Shown here piece after piece: positions 7,723 through 11,882 of a stretch of 11,882 nucleotides of DNA (positions are counted from its first letter, which is position 1; each line of letters opens with the position of its first letter). A program made the translations under genes and the position numbers. Origin of the DNA: Butyrivibrio sp. GTDB lineage: Bacteria > Bacillota_A > Clostridia > Lachnospirales > Lachnospiraceae. The notes under the pieces were generated by a model. That model did not search any database, was not told the origin of the DNA, and was given only the letters and a program-made list of their open reading frames with translations. The DNA lies in assembly GCA_024690635.1 (NCBI GenBank), contig JAILOW010000110.1, positions 1 to 11,882 of the forward strand, in the 5' to 3' direction.

Positions 7723-7941
7723 ATGCCGAGTACTCATCAAATTCAAATGTTATTACGTCCAACGGACTATCCTCCGATTTCCCAGCCTCATCTTTCCATT
7801 AACTTTTGCATTCATATGCTGTGGTTGCAAGATCTTGATATTGTCAGAACCACCTATCATGTACCGGAAGTGCTGTAATGTAAATCTTATTTCCGAATAT
7901 ATTTTATATTACTCGCTTAATGTTTTGGTGGAGTGTACCAT
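7721..7941 (-). pseudogene. Possible decayed small gene downstream of a consensus promoter
   Basis: An ATG at 7941 sits close behind AAGGAAAGG and opens MVHSTKTLSE, then meets TAA at 7909-7911. The same frame continues open after that stop as far as 7753, reading protein-like sequence such as RYMIGGSDNIKILQPQ. A second frame beginning near 7797 reads EDSPLDVITFEFDEYSA and ends at a TAA at 7721-7723, right at the hairpin. One nonsense change and one frameshift would join these pieces into a protein of about 70 residues. The G-x-x-x-x-I-x-I-L-x-P pattern faintly recalls the C-terminal part of WYL-domain regulators, but this is too short to trust. It may equally be non-coding RNA. Confidence 0.25.
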
Positions 7942-7993
7942 CCTTTCCTTAAATATTTAAACTAAGTGTCCCTTTGGAGTGTACCTGCCTTTC
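7930..7993. repeat. Pair of direct repeats (GGAGTGTACC..CCTTTC)
   Basis: GGAGTGTACC is followed by two variable bases and CCTTTC at 7930-7947 and again at 7976-7993, 16 of 18 positions identical, period 46 bp. Both copies lie inside the orphan transcript region. The copies could be protein binding sites, the worn end of a mobile element, or repeats within a decayed coding sequence. I see no matching copy elsewhere in the window. Confidence 0.6.
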
Positions 7994-7994
7994 T

Positions 7995-8033
7995 TTCTCC
8001 CCGGTTCTCATCGTATATATACCGTGCGGAGAA
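7995..8033 (-). other. Leader hairpin of the orphan transcript
   Basis: On the minus strand TTCTCC (8028-8033) pairs with GGAGAA (7995-8000), and inside it CGGT (8021-8024) pairs with ACCG (8002-8005). A GCA/G internal loop separates the two stems, and a 15-base AT-rich loop containing the palindrome GTATATATAC extends into the inner stem. It begins about 30 nt after the predicted start of transcription. The pairing is seen in the sequence; any regulatory role is inferred. Confidence 0.45.
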
Positions 8034-8069
8034 GTATTTTTATTACGTTTAACTCTCTTTGTTGTCTTT

Positions 8070-8098
8070 ATTATATTTAGGGCATCATGATTTGTCAA
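8070..8098 (-). promoter_or_regulatory. Perfect consensus sigma-A promoter, reading leftward into the gene-poor region
   Basis: On the minus strand TTGACA (8093-8098) and TATAAT (8070-8075) are separated by exactly 17 bases. The sequence just upstream (8099-8125) is almost pure A and T, like an UP element. The spacer contains the palindrome ATCATGAT (8084-8091), a possible operator. Predicted transcription starts near 8063. No intact gene lies downstream before the operon promoter at 7644, so this drives a small RNA, a decayed gene, or a long leader of the operon. Confidence 0.8.
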
Positions 8099-8197
8099 TA
8101 CATTTTCAAAAAATCTTTTTAATATTTTGAATATGCCTTTATAATTGTAAAATATTCTGTGTATTATTCTAATTGTTTATACACTATATTCAATTTG

Positions 8198-8258
8198 CAA
8201 AAGAAAAAACGGGATATCAGGTCCGTCCAAACAAATGGCTCAGATCCAAGATATCCCG
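8198..8258 (-). terminator. Rho-independent terminator of glyA
   Basis: CGGGATATC and GATATCCCG (8210-8218 and 8250-8258) form a perfect 9-bp stem with a 31-base loop. On the minus strand the stem is followed at once by TTTTTTCTTTTG. It starts 33 bases after the glyA stop. The loop is longer than usual, but the stem and T-tract are convincing. Confidence 0.8.
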
Positions 8259-8290
8259 ATTAAAATTTGTCAGAAACCGATATTCAATTA

Positions 8291-9529
8291 TCAATCAAGC
8301 GGATATTTATCTGTGAGCTCCTTGATGATCGCACGAGCTTCGTCGTTCTTTTCACCCTTGTTTTTGATAACAATGGAGATAGCCTCAGCGATCCTGTCCA
8401 TATCCTCTTCATTCATACCTCTTGTTGTAACTGCAGGGGTTCCGAGACGGATTCCGCTGGTTACAAAAGGTGACTGTTGCTCGTTGGGAATGGTGTTTTT
8501 GTTTGCTGTGATATGAGCATCATCAAGCCATGCCTCAACTTCTTTTCCGGTAAGGCCGAAGTTTGTAAGATCAACCAGCATCAGGTGGTTGTCGGTGCCT
8601 CCCGAGACGATCTGAACTCCGCGCTTCATAAGGCCGTCGCAAAGAGCCTTGGCATTTTTAACCACGTTTTCAGCATATGTTTTGAACTCAGGAGAAAGAG
8701 CCTCTTTAAAGCAGATAGCCTTGGCTGCTACCACATGCTCGAGAGGGCCGCCCTGGATACCGGGGAATACGGCCTTGTTGAACTTGTATTTGTCCTGAGC
8801 CTTCTGGTTCCAAAGAATGATTCCTCCTCTGGGTCCGCGAAGGGTCTTGTGAGTTGTGGTGGTAACAACATCAGCATAAGGGAAGGGGCTGGGATGAACA
8901 CCTGCTGCCACAAGTCCTGCGATATGAGCCATATCCACCATAAGGACTGCTCCACAGGCATCTGCTGCCTCCCTGAATTTCTTGAAATCTATGGTTCTGC
9001 AGTAAGCAGATGCGCCGGCGATGATTAGCTTGGGCTTATGTTCAACAGCAAGCCTGTACATGTTGTCATAGTCGATAATGCCGTTATCATCAACACCGTA
9101 AGGAATAATGTTGTAGTAGGTACCCGAAATATTGGCCGGGCTTCCGTGTGTAAGATGTCCGCCCTGACTAAGGTCCATACCCATAATGGTATCTCCGGGT
9201 TTTAAAAGAGCAAACTGAACCGCAAGGTTTGCCTGAGCTCCCGAATGGGGCTGAACATTGGCATAATCGCAGTGAAAGAGCTCTTTGGCTCTGTCTCTTG
9301 CAATGTTTTCAACCTTGTCCACCACGTAGCATCCGCCGTAGTATCTTTTTCCCGGAAGTCCTTCAGCATATTTGTTGGTCAAAGGGCTCCCCATAGCCGA
9401 CATGACCGCTTTGCTGGTCCAGTTCTCTGAAGCGATGAGCTCAATGTGATTGTTCTGACGCTGCACTTCTTCCTCGATGAGAGCTGCAATTTCCGGATCC
9501 ACCTTCCTGACTTCTTCCAATGAATACAT
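8291..9529 (-). CDS. glyA: Serine hydroxymethyltransferase
   Basis: A 412-residue, full-length cytosolic PLP enzyme that converts serine and tetrahydrofolate to glycine and 5,10-methylene-tetrahydrofolate, the main source of one-carbon units. Visible motifs are ELIASEN near the N-terminus, [15 protein letters not shown], the [10 protein letters not shown] block, [13 protein letters not shown] with D199 and H202, and [14 protein letters not shown], where K228 is the PLP-binding lysine. The ATG at 9529 ([14 protein letters not shown]) was chosen because AGGAGG lies eight bases upstream; an in-frame ATG at 9550 and GTG at 9556 lie upstream of that site or within its sequence and lack one of their own. 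The gene is monocistronic, with its own terminator, and divergent from the lipid kinase gene. No glycine or folate riboswitch is visible in the short leader. Confidence 0.98.
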   Translation of the reverse strand: MYSLEEVRKVDPEIAALIEEEVQRQNNHIELIASENWTSKAVMSAMGSPLTNKYAEGLPGKRYYGGCYVVDKVENIARDRAKELFHCDYANVQPHSGAQANLAVQFALLKPGDTIMGMDLSQGGHLTHGSPANISGTYYNIIPYGVDDNGIIDYDNMYRLAVEHKPKLIIAGASAYCRTIDFKKFREAADACGAVLMVDMAHIAGLVAAGVHPSPFPYADVVTTTTHKTLRGPRGGIILWNQKAQDKYKFNKAVFPGIQGGPLEHVVAAKAICFKEALSPEFKTYAENVVKNAKALCDGLMKRGVQIVSGGTDNHLMLVDLTNFGLTGKEVEAWLDDAHITANKNTIPNEQQSPFVTSGIRLGTPAVTTRGMNEEDMDRIAEAISIVIKNKGEKNDEARAIIKELTDKYPLD

Positions 9530-9656
9530 CTGCCTTTCCTCCTGCAACATTTTCACAATTTAATGCGTTAAATCAACATCTTGCATATCGTAACATACAA
9601 ATAAAAAAAATGCTATAATGAATTGGATTAATTATTTTTTTAACAGGAGCGCACAC
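9530..9656. promoter_or_regulatory. Divergent intergenic region glyA / lipid kinase
   Basis: This 127-bp spacer must hold promoters for both genes. The plus-strand promoter is clear. For glyA only a weak candidate is visible (TTGATT, 17 bases, AAAATG on the minus strand), so I do not place it. An imperfect palindrome TTTAA-TGCG-TTAAA (9559-9572) could be an operator, but its match is short and AT-rich. Confidence 0.4.
9590..9619 (+). promoter_or_regulatory. Extended -10 promoter of the lipid kinase gene
   Basis: TATAAT at 9614-9619 carries the extended element TGC directly before it and follows an A-tract. A weak -35 (GTAACA, 9590-9595) lies 18 bases upstream. Transcription should start near 9626. 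The -10 box overlaps the first in-frame ATG (9618), which rules that codon out as the start and supports the ATG at 9657. Confidence 0.75.
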
Positions 9657-10628
9657 ATGTATTACTGCATAGTCAACCCTTCTGCCCGTTCCGGCAAAGG
9701 CAAGGAAATCTGGAACTGTCTTGAGGAAAAATTCAAAGAAAAAAATCTCCACTATAAAACCGCATTTACCAAGGGTCCCGGTCATGCCACAGCTCTTGCC
9801 AAAAAGCTCACCACAGCAGAGCGTGATGAGTCCGAGTATCCTCTCAAGCTGGTGGTTCTCGGAGGCGACGGAACTCTTAACGAGACTATTAACGGAATAC
9901 ATGATTTTGATAAGGTTCTTGTGGGATATGTGCCTATCGGCTCAAGTAACGACTTTGCAAGAGACCTTGGACTTTCCAAGGAAAGAGAACACATCCTTGA
10001 CTGCATCATAGAGGGAAATACCGTACGTACTCTGGATCTTGGCAGACTCACCTACAATAATGTTGGTGAAAAGAGATCCCGTCTTCACGAAGAAAACATT
10101 TCAAAAGTAAGAATGTTTGACGTCAGCGCCGGAATCGGATTTGACGCTGCAGTCTGCGAGGAAGCTCTTTCCTCCGGCACCAAGAACTTCTTAAATAAAA
10201 TAGGCCTTGGAAAGCTCACCTACGGCAGCATCGCCATAAGGCAGCTCTTCAAAGCCAAAAAGATCCCCTGCGATATTGAATTTGATAACGGCGAAGTGCT
10301 TCATCTGGAACACTTCCTCTTTGTGGTTGCCATGATACATCACTATCAGGGAGGTGGTTTCAACCTTGCTCCCGATGCAGACTTAACCGACGGTCTTTTT
10401 GATCTGTGCATCATCGGCGATATGCCAAGGCCCAAGATGTTCTTTGCTCTTCCCTTTGCTTATTTCGGCAAGCACTACGGCTTTAAAGGCATCTACCACA
10501 AGACCGTAAAGAGCTTTACCATAAAAACAAAACTCCCCCTCTGGGTTCATACAGATGGGGAAGTTTCAGTAATGTCTGATAATATTACGCTTGAGTGCCA
10601 GAAGCAAAAGCTCCGCCTTATGTATTAA
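9657..10628 (+). CDS. DagK/YegS/BmrU-type lipid kinase (diacylglycerol kinase catalytic family)
   Basis: 323 residues, normal length for soluble bacterial lipid kinases of the DAGK/LCB5 superfamily, which phosphorylate diacylglycerol or related lipids at the inner face of the membrane. Motifs are YYCIVNPSARSGKG (2-15), the nucleotide-binding LGGDGTLNE (68-76), PIGSSNDFARDLG (93-105), FDVSAGIGFDAAV (154-166), a GGGFNLAPDADLTDG block (232-246) and HTDGE (298-302). The ATG at 9657 is chosen over one at 9618 because AGGAG lies seven bases upstream and the earlier ATG overlaps the promoter. The stop overlaps the convergent PAP2 gene by four bases. It could return diacylglycerol, released by envelope polymer synthesis, to phosphatidic acid. 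The true substrate cannot be read from sequence. Confidence 0.93.
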   Translation: MYYCIVNPSARSGKGKEIWNCLEEKFKEKNLHYKTAFTKGPGHATALAKKLTTAERDESEYPLKLVVLGGDGTLNETINGIHDFDKVLVGYVPIGSSNDFARDLGLSKEREHILDCIIEGNTVRTLDLGRLTYNNVGEKRSRLHEENISKVRMFDVSAGIGFDAAVCEEALSSGTKNFLNKIGLGKLTYGSIAIRQLFKAKKIPCDIEFDNGEVLHLEHFLFVVAMIHHYQGGGFNLAPDADLTDGLFDLCIIGDMPRPKMFFALPFAYFGKHYGFKGIYHKTVKSFTIKTKLPLWVHTDGEVSVMSDNITLECQKQKLRLMY

Positions 10629-10644
10629 TTGAAGGCACGGAGCT
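10609..10644. terminator. Shared hairpin across the ends of two convergent genes
   Basis: AGCTCCG-CCTT (10609-10619) pairs with AAGG-CA-CGGAGCT (10632-10644), giving an 11-bp stem with a two-base bulge and a 12-base loop that contains both stop codons. The inverted repeat is built from the last coding codons of both genes. On the minus strand it is followed by TTTGCTT, so termination of the PAP2 gene is more plausible than of the kinase gene. The plus-strand side has no T-run. Confidence 0.5.
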
Positions 10645-11332
10645 CGTCTCTGTGCCTTACACAGAAGTTCTCAAGCATCGATGTGTGGTAATACAGTATG
10701 TAAAAGATAATGGCCATCATAAATGCAGTAACAACGTCGTATACGGAGTGCTGCTTGATGAACATTGTTGACAGGATAATGGATATTCCGATGAAGTCAC
10801 CCACCATCTTGCCTCTTTTACCAAATCTCTTGCTGTGATGAATAGCGATCATAGTGCCCAGTGAGTTGTAAACATGAATGCTGGGCCAGAGATTGGTTGC
10901 TGTATCCGTCTTGTAAATAAGCTGTACCAGATGAGTACAGATATTGTCCCTGGGGAATACATCGGGTCTAAGCTGATGCATGTTGGGGAAAAGAGTCGAT
11001 ATCACAAGGAATATCGTCATTCCCGTCGCCAGGAAAATAAAATACTTGTAATAATCCTCCACGTCAAAAGATAACATGAAGAACAGCAACGTCAGTGACA
11101 CATACAAAAACCATGTGTAGTAAGGAATAACAAAGATTTCCTGAAAGGGGATCATGTCATCCAGCATAGTGTGAATCACTGAATAATGCGCAAATCTGTG
11201 CTTTTCAAGGCAGATAAACCAGATCATGTACACAGGCGCATACAGAAAAATCGGCATTGCAAGCCTTAAGAGATCTCGTCCAAAATCTCTGTCGACAGTC
11301 CTGCCTGTCCACTTTTCGTATTTATTTTTCAT
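10625..11332 (-). CDS. PAP2 superfamily membrane phosphatase
   Basis: 235 residues with about six hydrophobic segments. The PAP2 signatures are present: LRP at 121-123 in QLRPDVFPRD (first motif), LWPSIHVYNSL with PSIH at 150-153 (second motif), and KQHSVYD at 193-199 with H195 and D199 (third motif). Such enzymes remove phosphate from lipid phosphates such as phosphatidic acid or undecaprenyl diphosphate, with the active site on the outer face of the membrane. The ATG at 11332 has GAGGAG four bases upstream; an ATG at 11344 and a TTG at 11359 lie further upstream without ribosome sites. It lies 72 bases after a glycosyltransferase gene on the same strand, so a role in lipid-carrier recycling for that pathway is plausible. 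Specificity is not readable; a phosphatidyl- or inositol-transferase activity cannot be excluded. Confidence 0.88.
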   Translation of the reverse strand: MKNKYEKWTGRTVDRDFGRDLLRLAMPIFLYAPVYMIWFICLEKHRFAHYSVIHTMLDDMIPFQEIFVIPYYTWFLYVSLTLLFFMLSFDVEDYYKYFIFLATGMTIFLVISTLFPNMHQLRPDVFPRDNICTHLVQLIYKTDTATNLWPSIHVYNSLGTMIAIHHSKRFGKRGKMVGDFIGISIILSTMFIKQHSVYDVVTAFMMAIIFYILYYHTSMLENFCVRHRDELRAFN

Positions 11333-11385
11333 AATTCTCCTCATAAAAACAAATAACAAAAACTAAATCACCGAATCTTTTAAAC

Positions 11386-11416
11386 ATAATATCACTTTTT
11401 TGAATTAATTAAAGTG
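11386..11416 (-). promoter_or_regulatory. Candidate promoter of the PAP2 gene
   Basis: On the minus strand TATTAT (11386-11391) has the extended -10 element TGA before it, while the -35 region (around 11409-11416) is a poor match. It lies between the glycosyltransferase stop and the PAP2 ribosome site. A weak 6-bp repeat CACTTT/AAAGTG surrounds it. The PAP2 gene may also be read from the upstream gene. Confidence 0.35.
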
Positions 11417-11882
11417 GAAAATTTTCTGAAGTAATTTATATCCGGCCAAAGTGATCTTTCTTCCGCCTTTTCCGGGCAGATAAATATATGTTCCCTCTAT
11501 GCTGTATCTGATCTTTATATACAAAAGGAAGCTCTTTGACTTGATGTAATCAAGAAGTTCCTTTCTCTTTGCCAGATTCTCGGGAGTATCCTCTGTAATA
11601 AGAAGAACCGATGAAATGGCTGTGATGATCTCCAGATAATTGAACATATATCTATGACGCTCACACTGGGAGCGGATCATACCGTAGTTTTCCACATAAT
11701 AATCGATCATAAGCTTATTTACGCGAAGCTGCTGGTCGATCCTTGAGAGCATGATCTGCTGATTTACAGACTGATCCTCTCTTCCTATGTAGTAATAGTA
11801 GAAATTAACATCAAGATAATACATGTTCTTAACAAAAGGAAGGGGATTAAAAACATAGATATTATCTACATAGAAGGTATGC
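11405..11882 (-). CDS. Family-2 glycosyltransferase, C-terminal part (5' end beyond window)
   Basis: The frame stays open to the right edge, so only the last 159 codons are present and no start should be called at the internal ATG (11824). The readable part begins HTFYVDNIYVFNPLPFVKN and continues with YLDVNFYYYYIGREDQSVN. It resembles the region after the GT-A domain in Lachnospiraceae and streptococcal family-2 glycosyltransferases for surface polysaccharide, where Y-x-IGR-x-DQSV is typical. The catalytic GT-A half with its DXD motif is outside the window. The protein ends GYKLLQKIFHFN. It precedes the PAP2 gene by 72 bases on the same strand. The family call is fairly sure; sugar and polymer are unknown. 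Confidence 0.75.
   Translation of the reverse strand, partial: HTFYVDNIYVFNPLPFVKNMYYLDVNFYYYYIGREDQSVNQQIMLSRIDQQLRVNKLMIDYYVENYGMIRSQCERHRYMFNYLEIITAISSVLLITEDTPENLAKRKELLDYIKSKSFLLYIKIRYSIEGTYIYLPGKGGRKITLAGYKLLQKIFHFN

Larger units (their letters stand above)
7612..8290. other. 679-bp region without an intact gene
   Basis: No intact protein gene is convincing here on either strand. From right to left the region holds the glyA terminator (8198-8258), an AT-rich stretch (8099-8197), a consensus minus-strand promoter (8070-8098), a leader hairpin (7995-8033), two direct repeats (7930-7947 and 7976-7993), fragments of minus-strand reading frame (7721-7941), a strong hairpin (7683-7722) and the operon promoter (7617-7644). 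A plus-strand frame spans 7184-7960, but its first half is only the complement of the GH3-like gene and it has no ribosome site, so it is not called. Confidence 0.8.

Noticed and set aside
7184..7960. Long plus-strand open frame, 258 codons
   Set aside because: Its first half is the exact complement of the GH3-like gene's linker and membrane helix, it has no ribosome site, and the rest has no recognisable domain.
8477..9028. Plus-strand open frame of 183 codons opposite glyA
   Set aside because: It lies wholly within the complement of a well-conserved glyA, so it is a codon-usage shadow.
9530..9600. Riboswitch or T-box in front of glyA
   Set aside because: The leader is under 130 bases, and neither a glycine-aptamer pattern nor a T-box motif with an antiterminator is visible.
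9618..9656. Upstream ATG as start of the lipid kinase
   Set aside because: The ATG overlaps the TATAAT box, so it would not be in the mRNA, and the good ribosome site belongs to the ATG at 9657.
11822..11824. ATG as start of a 139-residue protein
   Set aside because: The frame continues open to the window edge with family-typical glycosyltransferase sequence, so this is an internal methionine of a longer protein.
1..11882. CRISPR arrays, tRNA or rRNA genes, intact insertion sequences
   Set aside because: No regularly spaced repeats, tRNA-like cloverleaf or transposase frame was found on either strand by reading.

Overview
The window looks like chromosomal DNA of a clostridial Firmicute, most likely a member of the Lachnospiraceae (Butyrivibrio-like). 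The reasons are strong AGGAGG-type ribosome binding sites, occasional TTG starts, AT-rich sigma-A promoters, the sequence of the serine hydroxymethyltransferase, and the CotH/VTC/DUF4956 gene trio that is common in this group. This assignment rests on family resemblance, not on a database search.

Layout. (1) From 7581 down to the left edge lies a tightly packed seven-gene operon on the minus strand. In order of transcription it encodes a membrane-anchored GH3-like protein that lacks its catalytic residues, a five-helix membrane protein I do not recognise, a VTC-domain polyphosphate polymerase, a DUF4956 membrane protein, a CotH-family surface kinase, an MBOAT acyltransferase, and a DHHW/AlgJ-like protein cut by the window edge. 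Gaps between genes are 1-22 bases, and a plausible extended -10 promoter lies just upstream (7617-7644). (2) From 7612 to 8290 there is no intact gene. This stretch holds the glyA terminator and, unexpectedly, a perfect TTGACA-17-TATAAT promoter on the minus strand. That promoter drives an apparently orphan transcript of about 340 nt containing a leader hairpin, direct repeats, mini-ORFs and a strong distal hairpin. It could be a decayed gene or a small RNA. (3) glyA (minus strand) is divergent from a DagK/YegS-type lipid kinase gene (plus strand). (4) The kinase gene converges on, and overlaps by four bases, a PAP2-type phosphatase gene. Upstream of that is the 3' part of a family-2 glycosyltransferase gene that runs off the right edge.

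How the genes may work together. The left operon reads as a cell-envelope module. VTC would make polyphosphate from ATP in the cytoplasm, and DUF4956 would be its membrane partner. CotH would phosphorylate an extracytoplasmic target, and MBOAT with DHHW would O-acylate an exported polymer. The family identities are well supported by motifs. The idea that VTC and DUF4956 form a split polyphosphate synthase-translocase that feeds an outside kinase is inference. On the right, the glycosyltransferase, PAP2 phosphatase and diacylglycerol-kinase-like enzyme fit lipid-carrier or glycolipid turnover in envelope polymer synthesis.
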